A stretch of DNA of 64,000 bases from Alishewanella longhuensis (GTDB taxonomy: Bacteria > Pseudomonadota > Gammaproteobacteria > Enterobacterales > Alteromonadaceae): contig NZ_BNAO01000002.1 of NCBI RefSeq assembly GCF_014653435.1, positions 251,633 through 315,632 on the forward strand, in the 5' to 3' direction. Numbering within the stretch: position 1 is the first letter of the stretch; every line of letters starts with the position of its first letter. The notes under the pieces are model-generated. The model had not been told where the DNA came from and did no database searches. It saw nothing but the letters and a program-made list of their open reading frames with translations. Below, in pieces: positions 54,717 through 64,000 of this stretch. The position numbers and the translations under genes were made by a program.

Positions 54717-55649
54717 ATGATAAATTCATTTCACCATTACGCTAAGTTACTCGCCGACTTTGCCAACCAAAGTAAAGATGGCTATGCCATTTTTTCTGCC
54801 GATGACATTTTGATTTGTGCTAACAATGCCTTTCTGGGCACTTTTAATCAGACCGTCAATAATATGATTGGCTTAAACTTCACCGAAATTATCCGACTGG
54901 CATTTACTGAAAAAACCGGACCAAAAATTGATACCGATGATATCGAACAATGGCTGGTACTTGCAGCAAAAGAGCGGCGTAGCAGAGATTTTCGCCTATT
55001 TGAAGTCGATCTGGTGGATGGCCGCTGGTTTTTATTCTCTGAGCAGTTGCTGCCAACTGGTGAGCTGCTGCTACAAACTAAAGATATCACCAAACAGAAA
55101 ATACTCGAGCAACATTTAAGTGAGCGCACTCGCAGCCTAACCAACCTGGCACTCACCGATGAACTCACCCGTATCGCGAACCGTAGAAGCTTTGTAGCGT
55201 CAGTACAATCAGAACTGAGTCGCTGTGAACGCTCAAACTTTAAAGTCGCACTATTGTTATTAGATATAGACTACTTTAAAAGCGTCAATGACAACCATGG
55301 CCATCAGGCCGGCGACGCGGTGTTACAACAAGTAGCAAGGCGCATCAGCAGCACACTGCGTGAGTATGATATTTTTGGCCGAATTGGCGGCGAGGAGTTT
55401 GGTGTTTTCTTAGCGGAAACAGATCGAACAACCGCAGCAGAGGTCGCTGAAAGGCTCCGGCAGCTAATAGCCGCAGAACCTTTTGTGTTGAGCGGATTAG
55501 CATTGCCCGTCACTATCTCTATTGGTGTTGCAACCGGGACATGTATGAGTTTCGAGCAACTTTACGCAGAGGCTGACAGCGCGTTATATAAAGCGAAGCA
55601 TGCTGGTCGTAATCAAGTTGTCATGGCGGTACCATGCTTTGCGTTTTAA
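54717..55649 (+). CDS. Diguanylate cyclase with N-terminal PAS-like domain
   Basis: 310 residues from the ATG at 54717; a TTG at 54702 is an alternative. Residues 1-130 look like a PAS domain (DGYAIFSADDILICANNAFL near 20). GGDEF domain about 150-305: LTDELTRIANRRSF, DYFKSVNDNHGHQAGD, and an intact GGEEF active site near 225 with an RxxD inhibitory site (REYD) five residues before it. So likely an active, product-inhibited cyclic-di-GMP synthase; soluble, signal unknown. Confidence 0.92.
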   Translation: MINSFHHYAKLLADFANQSKDGYAIFSADDILICANNAFLGTFNQTVNNMIGLNFTEIIRLAFTEKTGPKIDTDDIEQWLVLAAKERRSRDFRLFEVDLVDGRWFLFSEQLLPTGELLLQTKDITKQKILEQHLSERTRSLTNLALTDELTRIANRRSFVASVQSELSRCERSNFKVALLLLDIDYFKSVNDNHGHQAGDAVLQQVARRISSTLREYDIFGRIGGEEFGVFLAETDRTTAAEVAERLRQLIAAEPFVLSGLALPVTISIGVATGTCMSFEQLYAEADSALYKAKHAGRNQVVMAVPCFAF

Positions 55650-55677
55650 GTTCGGTAAGCCGTATTTGCGGATGCAA

Positions 55678-56451
55678 TTAGCTGGCCGCAACATAAGCAC
55701 CACTATGAAATTTAAAATCTGTATCATCGGAGCTAATCAGCTCTGCTTCTACTTTGCCAAAAAATGCCACACGCTCACTAATCGTATTGCCGGCAATTTG
55801 CTCAGCTAATTGCAGGTAATCTTGATAATGCCGGGCTTCTGAGCGCAACAACGACACGTAAAAAGCACCAATATCTGCAGGCAACAGTGGTGCCAACCTG
55901 GCAAAGCGCTCACAAGAGCGAGCCTCAATATAGGCACCGCAAATCAACTTATCAGTCAATGCATTGGGTTCAAAAGTACTTACATGGCGTAACAAGCCTT
56001 TGGCATAACGGCTGGACGTAATCTTTTCATAAGCCACACCATACTGTTGCATCACCTCCAGCACCTGATAAAAATGATGCAACTCTTCTTTGATTAACAG
56101 CACCATTTTATCAATCAACTCCTGCCCAAAACCGGAGTCTGCCTTCGGGATCATCGACTTCTTCAACTTAATCTCGGCCAGTGCCCGCCAATCACCTTGC
56201 TGACGATAAGTAAAGTCTTCGTATGGCTTAAGCCATTGCAGCAGGGCTTCACCGCTTTGTTCATCCACAGCATACCGTCTAATCAAATACATCGCCGATT
56301 GCGCCGCTTTTAACTCACAGATCAGATGATCGGTAAGCAATATCGCTAAATTTTGTGGTTGCTGCGCTGCCGCCAACCAGCTGTCTGGCGTTTCGCAATG
56401 CAAAAATTGCTTAATGGGTGCTAAAAGTAGCTGATATTCGTTGGATAACAT
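55678..56451 (-). CDS. miaE: tRNA-(ms2io6A)-hydroxylase MiaE
   Basis: 257 residues, ferritin-like di-iron fold. Predicted ligand motifs: LICELKAAQSAM near 43, KEELHHFYQVLE near 125, ARSCERFARL near 180, LLRSEARHYQDY near 208. Hydroxylates the isopentenyl group of the modified A37 in tRNAs reading UNN codons, using oxygen. Convergent with the diguanylate cyclase gene. Confidence 0.92.
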   Translation of the reverse strand: MLSNEYQLLLAPIKQFLHCETPDSWLAAAQQPQNLAILLTDHLICELKAAQSAMYLIRRYAVDEQSGEALLQWLKPYEDFTYRQQGDWRALAEIKLKKSMIPKADSGFGQELIDKMVLLIKEELHHFYQVLEVMQQYGVAYEKITSSRYAKGLLRHVSTFEPNALTDKLICGAYIEARSCERFARLAPLLPADIGAFYVSLLRSEARHYQDYLQLAEQIAGNTISERVAFFGKVEAELISSDDTDFKFHSGAYVAAS

Positions 56452-56702
56452 AAGCTCATTTACTCGTTGAATGCGGCCTGTATTGTACCCCAGATGCCTT
56501 TTTAGCTCTAGTCTGCTGCCGCTACCGCAAGCTAAGCAAGTGTCCGAGGCTATTTATCTAACCGGCTGTTTTATCGCACATTAGTTTAAATTTTACACAA
56601 TATGCTTGACGAATAGCCTGACATCAACCATAACTGTAGTACGGGCAAAAAGTATAATGACCCGGACAAGGGCGCAGTAGTGCAGTAATAAGGATAATAA
56701 TT

Positions 56703-57302
56703 ATGATACTAAACCATTTATGGGGCTTATATGCCCACCCGAAAGAAGAGTGGCATAGCATAGATGCCAGGCACGAAAGTTTTCGATACAGCATGATCCA
56801 CATTTTATTAGTGGCGTTAATACCTTCCATTTGCGCTTATTACTCTGCCGTTTATTTAGGCTGGAGTATTGGTGTAGGCGAAAAAATTTATTTAACCGCC
56901 AATAGCGCGATGATGCTGTCTGTTGCTATGTATATTGCATTAATTGCCGGCGTTTTTGCGTTAGGCTTGTTAGCTCACTGGATGGCACATACCTTTGGCG
57001 CTGAACCAACCTATACCCAAACATTAGAGCTGGCTTCCTATACCTCTACCCCACTCTTTATGGTCGGCTTCGCGGCGCTGTATCCTGAGTTATGGTTTGT
57101 GATGATGGTTGGTTTGGCTGGCTTAGCATACTCGGTCTACTTATTGTATGTTGGCGTGCCTATTCTGATGCATATTCCAGAAGAGCGCGGTTTTATTTAC
57201 GCCAGCTCAGTAGTCACATGTGGTTTGATTTTGTTGGTGACAGTATTGGCTGCAACCGCCATTTTTTGGAGTTCCGGTTACGGCCCGGCATTTACCCATT
57301 AA
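56703..57302 (+). CDS. Yip1-family inner-membrane protein
   Basis: 199 residues with about five hydrophobic helices (near 33-52, 65-90, 118-137, 140-160, 172-194). N-terminal HLWGLYAHPKEEWHSI and the central SYTSTPLFMVGF are typical of bacterial Yip1/DUF1282 proteins. Function unknown. Confidence 0.85.
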   Translation: MILNHLWGLYAHPKEEWHSIDARHESFRYSMIHILLVALIPSICAYYSAVYLGWSIGVGEKIYLTANSAMMLSVAMYIALIAGVFALGLLAHWMAHTFGAEPTYTQTLELASYTSTPLFMVGFAALYPELWFVMMVGLAGLAYSVYLLYVGVPILMHIPEERGFIYASSVVTCGLILLVTVLAATAIFWSSGYGPAFTH

Positions 57303-57363
57303 GTATTGCCAGCAACGCCTTTAGTAACAAACGTATTAATATAAAAAAGTAAGACAAGGTAGC

Positions 57364-57394
57364 AAAACGGCTGCAGTAGCAGCCGTTTTTTATT
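57364..57394. terminator. Bidirectional terminator between the Yip1-like gene and purF
   Basis: Eleven-base perfect stem AAAACGGCTGC / GCAGCCGTTTT with an AGTA loop and T runs on both strands. The two genes converge here. Confidence 0.9.
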
Positions 57395-57418
57395 GGTCTT
57401 CGTAATGATGTTAGAAAC

Positions 57419-58930
57419 TTAGCCTTCGTTGTACGTTTCTAAATTTGCAGCCATCGCCATCACAGAGGCAACTTTAGCATCATCACTACGCATTTGATCT
57501 AACCGGTTTAAATAGTCCTGATCAATGTCGTTAGTCACATAATAGCCATCAAACACCGAGGTTTCGAAGCGGCTTATTTCCTGATTTTCAGTGCGGACAG
57601 CCGCAATCAAATCGGGTAACGATTGGAAAATTAGACCATCAGCACCAATAATTTGACAGATACTGTCAACATCGTGACCATGCGCAATGAGTTCAGTTGC
57701 TGACGGCATATCAATACCGTAAACATTAGGGAAACGGATCTCCGGCGCTGCCGAGGCAAAGTATACTTTCTTAGCGCCAGCTTCTCGTGCCATCTCAATA
57801 ATTTGCCCTGAAGTGGTACCACGTACTATCGAATCATCAACCAACAGCACGTTTTTACCTTTAAACTCTTGCCAAATCGCATTGAGCTTGCGCTTTACCG
57901 ATTTTTTGCGCTGGGTTTGTCCCGGCATAATAAAGGTGCGACCGATATAACGATTTTTTACAAAACCCTGCCGGTAAGGTAAACCCAGCACATTAGCAAT
58001 TTCCAGCGCCGCGTCATTACTGGTTTCAGGAATAGGAATAACGACATCAATATCCAGATGTGACCACTCACGTTTGATTTTCTCACCCAAATAGGTGCCC
58101 ATCGCTACTCGTGATGCATAAACCGAAATATTATCAATGGTGGAGTCTGGTCTTGCGAAGTAGACATATTCGAAAATACAGGGTGTGTAACTTGGGTTTT
58201 CTGCGCACTGGTGGCTGTGTAACTCGCCTTGCTCGGTAATATAAACGACCTCACCCGGAGAAACATCCCGTAGTACGGTAAAGCCATCTGCATCTAAAGC
58301 CACACTCTCAGAAGCTACCATATACTCAGTACCTGCAGCAGTTTCCCGTTTGCCCATCACTAAAGGGCGAATACCATTAGGATCACGAAAGGCAATTAAG
58401 CCATGACCAATAATCAAAGCAACTGCAGCGTAACCGCCGCGCACTTTGCGGTGTACACTAGCAATCGCCTTAAAAATTTGCTCAGGCTGTAAATGCATAT
58501 TTGGCTGCAATGCCAGCTCATGCGCCAACACATTTAATAACACTTCCGAATCAGAAGTGGTATTAACATGACGACGGGCAAGGCGGAAGATTTCGTCTTT
58601 CAGTTCATGGGCATTGGTCAGGTTACCATTATGCGCCAACGCGATCCCGAAAGGGCTATTAACATAAAAAGGCTGTGCCTCAGCCGTACTGGAAGAGCCT
58701 GCCGTAGGGTAACGCACATGGCCGATACCGATATTACCTGCCAGGCGTTGCATATGTCGGGTTTCAAACACATCTTTAACCAGACCATTGGCCTTGCGCA
58801 AGCGCAAGGTATTATTATCAACCGTAACGATACCGGCAGCATCCTGCCCGCGGTGCTGTAACACAGTCAGACCGTCATACAGTGCCTGATTTACGGGAGA
58901 CTTACCTACGATACCAACAATACCACACAT
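57419..58930 (-). CDS. purF: Amidophosphoribosyltransferase
   Basis: 503 residues. First committed step of purine synthesis. Cys2 (MCGIVGIVG) becomes the N-terminal nucleophile of the glutaminase domain; the PRPP loop is [14 protein letters not shown] near 362. CDS length equals E. coli PurF (505) closely. Follows cvpA by 17 bases. No PurR-like operator recognised by eye upstream of cvpA. Confidence 0.98.
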   Translation of the reverse strand: MCGIVGIVGKSPVNQALYDGLTVLQHRGQDAAGIVTVDNNTLRLRKANGLVKDVFETRHMQRLAGNIGIGHVRYPTAGSSSTAEAQPFYVNSPFGIALAHNGNLTNAHELKDEIFRLARRHVNTTSDSEVLLNVLAHELALQPNMHLQPEQIFKAIASVHRKVRGGYAAVALIIGHGLIAFRDPNGIRPLVMGKRETAAGTEYMVASESVALDADGFTVLRDVSPGEVVYITEQGELHSHQCAENPSYTPCIFEYVYFARPDSTIDNISVYASRVAMGTYLGEKIKREWSHLDIDVVIPIPETSNDAALEIANVLGLPYRQGFVKNRYIGRTFIMPGQTQRKKSVKRKLNAIWQEFKGKNVLLVDDSIVRGTTSGQIIEMAREAGAKKVYFASAAPEIRFPNVYGIDMPSATELIAHGHDVDSICQIIGADGLIFQSLPDLIAAVRTENQEISRFETSVFDGYYVTNDIDQDYLNRLDQMRSDDAKVASVMAMAANLETYNEG

Positions 58931-58947
58931 TGATTAATCCTCGCCGG

Positions 58948-59436
58948 CTATGGCTTTTGCATAAAACTGGAATGGCTCTGTAAATACTCAAAGAACCATT
59001 CGATGATAAAACCGAATTCCGGGATCAAACGCGACTGGCTCCACCAGTCGGCCGACGCAGCCGGAGTAAAAGCATCAATAAAAAATAGGACAGCGCTAAC
59101 AACCAACACACCACGTAAGGCGCCGAATACTAAACCCAGAACTCTGTCTGTACCTGATAATCCGGTAGATTGCACAAGTTTTCCAACCACATAGTTGATC
59201 AATGCGCCGACAATAAGCGCACAGATAAATAGAATAGCGATAGCGGAGGCATTACGAAGCGTTGGCTCAGAAATTTGCGTGAAAAAACTAGCGAGATGAG
59301 GATAGTAAGAGCTGGCGATGAAAAACGCCGCGATCCAGACGGTCAACGATATGGCCTCTTTAACGAAGCCCCGGACCAAGCTAATCACAGCGGATAGCGC
59401 TATGATGGCCAAAATGACGATATCAACCCAACTCAT
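58948..59436 (-). CDS. cvpA: Colicin V production protein family (CvpA)
   Basis: 162 residues, four membrane helices (about 4-22, 28-47, 64-86, 104-124). The N-terminal [25 protein letters not shown] and central [17 protein letters not shown] are family signatures. Inner-membrane protein linked to envelope homeostasis; always near purF. Confidence 0.95.
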   Translation of the reverse strand: MSWVDIVILAIIALSAVISLVRGFVKEAISLTVWIAAFFIASSYYPHLASFFTQISEPTLRNASAIAILFICALIVGALINYVVGKLVQSTGLSGTDRVLGLVFGALRGVLVVSAVLFFIDAFTPAASADWWSQSRLIPEFGFIIEWFFEYLQSHSSFMQKP

Positions 59437-59495
59437 TTGCTACCAAAGGATGCTTAATGACGGGGCGCATTCTATCAAATTGCCAAGGTAAATAG

Positions 59496-60146
59496 CTAAT
59501 TATTTTCGGTTGGTTGATAATTACTAATCATTAACCGCTCTACACCGGTCAATTGCTGTAACTTCGGCAAACCTTGCTCCAAACGCTCACGCCTTAGCTC
59601 TGGCCCAACAAAAACACTGGTTAAAGATTGGCCCGCACTATTAGTAATATTCCGGGTAAAGGTAGTGAAACCGGCCTGTCGCAACTTCGCCACCAGCGCA
59701 TTGGCATTTTGCTGATTACTGAAACTGCCAACACGCACTACCCACGCTGCCTGACTAAGGCCCGTAGCATTGTTGCTAACCGCTGCTGCCGCAGAACTAG
59801 TTTGGGTTGTAGCTACCTCAGTGCGTGCTTGGGTTGGACTTTCGACAGTAACCTGCGCATATTGCTGCGAGGGTAACGTCTCAGTTTGTGCTACGGCGGA
59901 TTGCTCATCTAATGTTTTTTCATCATTGACCAGCTGCTCAGCCACTTGCTGCGCCCGAGCAGCAAATTCGGCATCGTCAAAAGGGACAAGCTCTTGCACA
60001 CCTTGAAATTCTGGCCTATCGGGAATGACTTTAAAATCATCTTTAACAATCTGCTTCTCACCATCTAACAAGTCAGGTAAAAAAATAATCCCCGCCAGTA
60101 CTAAAATACTGGTTCCTAAAAGCCGATGTTTAAACTTAGCCGTCAT
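59496..60146 (-). CDS. dedD: SPOR-domain protein DedD
   Basis: 216 residues. One N-terminal helix (LLGTSILVLAGIIFLPDLL), a low-complexity periplasmic linker rich in Gln, Thr and Ala, and a SPOR domain about 133-210 (WVVRVGSFSNQQNANALVAKLRQ). Binds denuded septal peptidoglycan during division. Its ATG overlaps the folC stop by four bases. Confidence 0.94.
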   Translation of the reverse strand: MTAKFKHRLLGTSILVLAGIIFLPDLLDGEKQIVKDDFKVIPDRPEFQGVQELVPFDDAEFAARAQQVAEQLVNDEKTLDEQSAVAQTETLPSQQYAQVTVESPTQARTEVATTQTSSAAAAVSNNATGLSQAAWVVRVGSFSNQQNANALVAKLRQAGFTTFTRNITNSAGQSLTSVFVGPELRRERLEQGLPKLQQLTGVERLMISNYQPTENN

Positions 60147-61432
60147 TGCCCCTCCTGCTGCAGCGTCAATACCGCTGACACGGTGACGAAAGATCCAAAG
60201 ATTACCAAAAGTTCATCTGCTTTAAGTGCCTTTACAATAGCCGGATAGGCTTCCTGTATAGTCGCATACTGCAGCGCTGCCTCTGCCAATTTCACATCAG
60301 TATTTTGCAAGGCCTGAACTAACAGACCACTGTCAGCGCCGCGGGTTCCCGGTAAACTGACAAGATGCCATTCATCAACGTAATTCGTCAAGGGTGATAA
60401 AGAGTGCGTAATATCCTTATCTTTTAACATCCCAACTAAAGCCAGAACCTTGCTGTAACCTGGTTTTATTCGCTGTAACTGGCTAGCCAAATAAGCTGCT
60501 GACTGGGGGTTATGGGCGACATCCACCATAATATCCGGTGTTTGCTGCAATAACTGCATCCGGCCAGGTAACTTTAACTGTTGCAGACTTTCTTGTAACT
60601 GAGCGAAAGCTGGCAACTTATGCAACTGTTCAAGTACTGCTAAACTAGTGGCGACGTTTTGTACCGGCACCCAAGGTAACATAAGATGGCGATACTGCTG
60701 ACTTATACCTTGCCAGTGCCATTCCTGCTCGGTTGCCTGATAATTAAAATGCTGGCCCAGTTGTAATAATTCAGCCCCTTTGTGCAAAGCCACCGCTGCA
60801 ATACTGGCTGGCGGTGCTAATTCACCAGAAATCGCCACCTTGGCAGCACGAAATACTCCAGCTTTTTCTCTACCGATACTTTCCCTATCATTACCAAGCC
60901 AATCTTGATGATCTAAACCAATGGTGGTGATAACACTAATATCTGGTTCAATAATGTTGGTAGCGTCTAAACGCCCACCTAAACCAACTTCAATCAGACA
61001 ATACTCTGGTTGCATTTGCCGCAAAATAGCAAAGGCGACTAAGGTAGTAAATTCAAAATAGGTAAGCGGGGTGGTCTGCCGTAACGACTCTACCAACGCA
61101 AAAGCCGCCAGCCAGTCATCATCAGCAACATCCTGATTATTAATACGCAGTCGCTCATTGAAATGTAATAAATGCGGTGAACTATAAACCCCAACGCTAT
61201 GACCTTGCGCCAGCAATAGTTGTTCCAGCGTACGTGCTGTCGTGCCTTTACCATTGGTTCCTGCAATAAGCACTACCTTGCCAGGTAAACTGGCTAAGGC
61301 TCCGCGTGCCGCGACCTGCTGCACCCGCTCTAGTCCCAACTCGATTTTGTCAATCGGATGGCTTTGCTCTATATAACAAAGCCAATCGGCCAGCGTCTGG
61401 CACGATTGGCTATTCAAATGTTGAACAGACAT
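60143..61432 (-). CDS. folC: Dihydrofolate synthase / folylpolyglutamate synthase
   Basis: 429 residues, Mur-ligase type. ATP loop IAGTNGKGTTARTLEQ near 57, LTYFEFTTLVAFAI near 117, EVGLGGRLDATNII near 145, the catalytic Lys region GREKAGVFR near 186. Adds glutamate to dihydropteroate and folates. Six bases after accD. Confidence 0.96.
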   Translation of the reverse strand: MSVQHLNSQSCQTLADWLCYIEQSHPIDKIELGLERVQQVAARGALASLPGKVVLIAGTNGKGTTARTLEQLLLAQGHSVGVYSSPHLLHFNERLRINNQDVADDDWLAAFALVESLRQTTPLTYFEFTTLVAFAILRQMQPEYCLIEVGLGGRLDATNIIEPDISVITTIGLDHQDWLGNDRESIGREKAGVFRAAKVAISGELAPPASIAAVALHKGAELLQLGQHFNYQATEQEWHWQGISQQYRHLMLPWVPVQNVATSLAVLEQLHKLPAFAQLQESLQQLKLPGRMQLLQQTPDIMVDVAHNPQSAAYLASQLQRIKPGYSKVLALVGMLKDKDITHSLSPLTNYVDEWHLVSLPGTRGADSGLLVQALQNTDVKLAEAALQYATIQEAYPAIVKALKADELLVIFGSFVTVSAVLTLQQEGQ

Positions 61433-61438
61433 AAATCC

Positions 61439-62311
61439 TTAGGATGCGCTACTCTCCGCCACCGGCGTTGGCAATCGCATAAATTTAGCAACGAGTCGCG
61501 CAATTGTATCGCGCATTTCGCGCCGGTCAACTATCATATCGATAGCGCCGTGTTCCAATAAAAATTCACTACGCTGAAAACCCTCTGGCAGTTTTTCCCG
61601 CACGGTTTGCTCAATAACACGTGGTCCGGCGAAGCCAATTAATGCTTTGGGCTCACCAATATTAACATCACCAAGCATTGCCAAACTCGCCGAAACCCCA
61701 CCCATGGTAGGATCCGTTAGAACTGAGATATAGGGTAATCCCTGCTCGCTCATTTTAGCTAGCGCCGCACTGGTTTTTGCCATTTGCATTAACGAAAACA
61801 GCGCCTCTTGCATCCGCGCACCACCACTGGCAGAAAAGCAAACGAACGGTATTTTGTTGGCAAGCGCATATTCTACACCAGCCACAAATTTCGCACCGAC
61901 TACCGATGCCATAGACCCACCCATAAACTCAAACTCAAAAGAAGCTGCTACCACAGGCATACCATGCAAGGTACCGTGCATAACGACCATGGCATCTTTT
62001 TCATTGGTGTCTTTTTGCGCTGCAACCAGGCGATCTTTATAGCGCTTGCTATCTTTAAACTTTAATAAGTCCTGTGGTTCTAACTCTGCAGCCAATTCTT
62101 TTGTTGAACCAGTATCAAAGAAATTTTGTAAACGACTGCGTGCAGAAACCCGCATATGATGATCACACTTGGGACAAACCCCCAGATTGCGATCTAAATC
62201 TGCCTTGTATAATACAGCGTCACAAGAGGTACATTTAGTCCACACCCCTTCCGGGATATTACGACGACCAGACGATGAGGTTCTGGGCAGGATCTTTTCT
62301 AACCAACTCAT
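61439..62311 (-). CDS. accD: Acetyl-CoA carboxylase carboxyltransferase subunit beta
   Basis: 290 residues. N-terminal zinc ribbon CTSCDAVLY ... CPKCDHH (about 27-49), then the crotonase-type carboxyltransferase fold with [15 protein letters not shown] near 125 and [17 protein letters not shown] near 160. Works with AccA to carboxylate acetyl-CoA for fatty-acid synthesis. Confidence 0.97.
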   Translation of the reverse strand: MSWLEKILPRTSSSGRRNIPEGVWTKCTSCDAVLYKADLDRNLGVCPKCDHHMRVSARSRLQNFFDTGSTKELAAELEPQDLLKFKDSKRYKDRLVAAQKDTNEKDAMVVMHGTLHGMPVVAASFEFEFMGGSMASVVGAKFVAGVEYALANKIPFVCFSASGGARMQEALFSLMQMAKTSAALAKMSEQGLPYISVLTDPTMGGVSASLAMLGDVNIGEPKALIGFAGPRVIEQTVREKLPEGFQRSEFLLEHGAIDMIVDRREMRDTIARLVAKFMRLPTPVAESSAS

Positions 62312-62477
62312 AAAGGCTTCCTAATTCTGTCATTGCCCGTAGATTAACACTACTTGAGCATAAAATACGCTAAAAACACCGAAATGGCGAAAATGCGGCT
62401 ATTAAAACACAAATGCAGGCTGCTCGAATACAGAAAACTGGTCTTAGTAGTGCATAGACTCGCGAGTAGTCAGCATG

Positions 62478-63266
62478 TCAGGTAGCAGGTAAAAATAACG
62501 GACCCAATGCCACTTTAGGAATTTGATAGTGTTCTGGGTAATCTACTTCAACTAAATATAACCCCCCCGCTTTAGCAGTTGCCGCGGCTAGATTGCGGTT
62601 TTTACTCGCCAGTATCTCTGCCAGCCATTCGGGCGGGCGACGACCCATACCTATCTCTAACAAACTACCCGTGATATTGCGTACCATATGGTGCAAAAAG
62701 GCATTGGCTTTAATATCCAGCACCAGATAATCAGCAAAACGCTCTAACCGCAGATGATGTACATTTCGAAAAGGAGTTTTCGATTGGCACTGAATCGCCC
62801 GAAAAGCACTAAAGTCTTGCTCACCCAACAAGGCTGGTGCTGCTTGTTGCATCAGAGCCAAATTAAGAGGTTGATGGTAATGACTTAATCCCGAGCGTAA
62901 AATAGCCGGGCGATACTTATGATTATAAATAACATAGCGGTAACGGCGGGCTGTAGCACTAAATCGAGCGTGAAAATCATCTGGCACCACCTTTGCCCAG
63001 CGCACCGCTATTTGATCAGGTAGCTGAGCATTAGTACCCATAACCCAGGCTTTAGTATCACGCTCAGCCGTTGTGTCGAAATGCACGACCTGGCCAGTAG
63101 CATGCACACCGGCATCGGTACGCCCAGCGCAGAACAACTCTATTGGTTGATTGGCAACCTTGGCCAACGCCGTTTCCAATTCTTGCTGAACACTGTTTAC
63201 TTCGCGCTGCCGCTGCCAGCCGAAAAAAACCGTACCATCATACTCAATACCTAAAGCTATCCGCAT
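62478..63266 (-). CDS. truA: tRNA pseudouridine38-40 synthase
   Basis: 262 residues. Catalytic Asp in [19 protein letters not shown] near 52; N-terminal [34 protein letters not shown] near 190. Modifies the anticodon arm of many tRNAs. Between fimV and accD as in other gammaproteobacteria. Confidence 0.97.
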   Translation of the reverse strand: MRIALGIEYDGTVFFGWQRQREVNSVQQELETALAKVANQPIELFCAGRTDAGVHATGQVVHFDTTAERDTKAWVMGTNAQLPDQIAVRWAKVVPDDFHARFSATARRYRYVIYNHKYRPAILRSGLSHYHQPLNLALMQQAAPALLGEQDFSAFRAIQCQSKTPFRNVHHLRLERFADYLVLDIKANAFLHHMVRNITGSLLEIGMGRRPPEWLAEILASKNRNLAAATAKAGGLYLVEVDYPEHYQIPKVALGPLFLPAT

Positions 63267-63365
63267 CTTTGCCCCTCTATTAACTGCGACAATTATACCG
63301 CAGCTAACCCGAGATCCCCAAACAACCTGAAAATACAGACTACAAATGGTTAGGACTATCCTAAA

Positions 63366-64000
63366 TTATTGTGGTCTTAATACTCTAGCTTCTTCTTTTA
63401 CATGCTCTGGCGCTGCAGAGGTCAATATTTCGTCAATAAGTAAAGTGGCACTTTCTGGCTCGTCCATTTCAATATAAGCCCGAATCAAGTCCAATTTACC
63501 GGCGAAACCAGCATCTTCTTGATCCACATCCATTTTGTTGTGTTCACCGATAATATCTGCAAACTCATCCAGGCCGACATCTACGTTAAGATGATTATAA
63601 CGTTCCGGGTCAGCCTCTGATTGCTCCATCGCTTGCAGCAAATTATCAATTTCCACAAAATCGGCATCAGACATTGCCGGCTTATCCGCAAGCTCAAGCT
63701 CGACGCTCTCTTCAGCGTCCAAGTCAGCTGAAAAATCGTGCGAATCATCAACGGCAATAGCCTCCAGTTCGTTCAACAAATCGTCAAACTGACTTTCATC
63801 CAAATCATCTAACTCATCTAACTCATCCGAATTGTCCGAATTGTCCGAATTGTCCGAATTGTCCGAATTGTCCGACATCTCAGCAGTAGGCATTAATTCA
63901 TCTAAATCAACCTCTGTCTGCAATATTGCTTCTGCTTCTGCTTCTGCTTCTGCTTCTGCTTCTGCTTCTGCTTCTGCTTCTGCTTCTGCTTCTGCTTCTG
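63366..64000 (-). CDS. fimV: FimV-family polar hub protein, C-terminal part (runs off the right edge)
   Basis: Open on the minus strand from the window edge to a stop at 63366, at least 210 codons. The last 55 residues form the conserved FimV C-terminal TPR-like unit (AGFAGKLDLIRAYIEMDEPESATLLIDEIL). Before it is a strongly acidic region with Asn-Ser-Asp and Asp-Glu-Leu repeats, then a Glu-Ala repeat at the edge. FimV anchors polar machinery and links to cyclic-AMP and type IV pili. Position ahead of truA supports the call. The LysM and membrane parts are outside the window. Confidence 0.85.
   Translation of the reverse strand, partial: EAEAEAEAEAEAEAEAEAEAEAEAILQTEVDLDELMPTAEMSDNSDNSDNSDNSDNSDELDELDDLDESQFDDLLNELEAIAVDDSHDFSADLDAEESVELELADKPAMSDADFVEIDNLLQAMEQSEADPERYNHLNVDVGLDEFADIIGEHNKMDVDQEDAGFAGKLDLIRAYIEMDEPESATLLIDEILTSAAPEHVKEEARVLRPQ
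63826..63870 (-). repeat. Five 9-base tandem repeats in fimV
   Basis: TCCGAATTG five times in a row with no changes, plus five bases of a sixth. In frame it encodes Asp-Asn-Ser units. AACTCATCT-type 9-mers adjoin on the left. Confidence 0.95.
63928..64000 (-). repeat. Hexanucleotide repeat in fimV, at least 12 copies
   Basis: GCTTCT repeated without change for 73 bases up to the window edge, encoding Glu-Ala on the minus strand. True copy number cannot be seen. Confidence 0.95.

Noticed and set aside
63826..64000. CRISPR-like array
   Set aside because: Units are 6 and 9 bases with no spacers and lie in a coding frame.

Overview
The window reads as ordinary core chromosome of a gammaproteobacterium of the Alteromonadales type (Rheinheimera/Alishewanella/Shewanella-like; genus is inference). 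The basis is gene order: tig-clpP-clpX-lon-hupB-ppiD, nrdR-ribD-ribE-ribB-ribH-nusB-thiL-pgpA, fimV-truA-accD-folC-dedD-cvpA-purF, mltD-gloB-yafS, and a psp/ycjXF/tyrR block next to sapABCDF. I see no phage, insertion sequence, CRISPR array, rRNA operon or defence island.

Layout. 1-1253: 5' part of a two-component-propeller sensor. 1283-7145: riboflavin/thiamine block with nrdR and nusB; its ribB gene carries a second domain that has lost the GTP cyclohydrolase II metal site (RibBX type). 7216-8469: glyA, with a tandem MetJ-like operator upstream. 8713-9792: dinB behind a LexA box. 9959-17119: cold-shock protein, DEAD-box helicase, envelope and detoxification genes (gloB, mltD). 17166-18195: a GAF protein and a small membrane protein. 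18244-25331: a phenylalanine/tyrosine catabolic cluster (maiA, fahA, hmgA, hppD, tyrR, phhB, phhA), then methionine gamma-lyase.

26853-37174: envelope-stress block: ycjF, ycjX and pspCBA on the minus strand, divergent from pspF, which overlaps sapA by four bases and leads into sapBCDF. A two-domain periplasmic-type protein of unknown role follows. 38494-46923: proteostasis block (ppiD, hupB, lon with a clear heat-shock promoter, clpX, clpP, tig). 47167-49538: proBA. 50084-50716: a tRNA operon (Pro, Arg, His, Pro) with a strong promoter and two decayed proline tRNA copies sharing the same altered anticodon arm. 50858-57302: folD, cysS, ppiB, lpxH, a diguanylate cyclase, miaE and a Yip1-like protein. 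57419 to the end: purF back to fimV, whose visible part holds short in-frame tandem repeats running off the window edge.

I found no clearly new multi-gene system. The points most worth a second look are the MetJ-like operator at glyA, the paired tRNA-Pro relics with the GC-rich structured spacer beside them, the RibBX protein, the unknown protein after sapF, the pspF-sapA coupling and the fimV repeats. All functions are read from motifs and gene order by eye; no database search was run.
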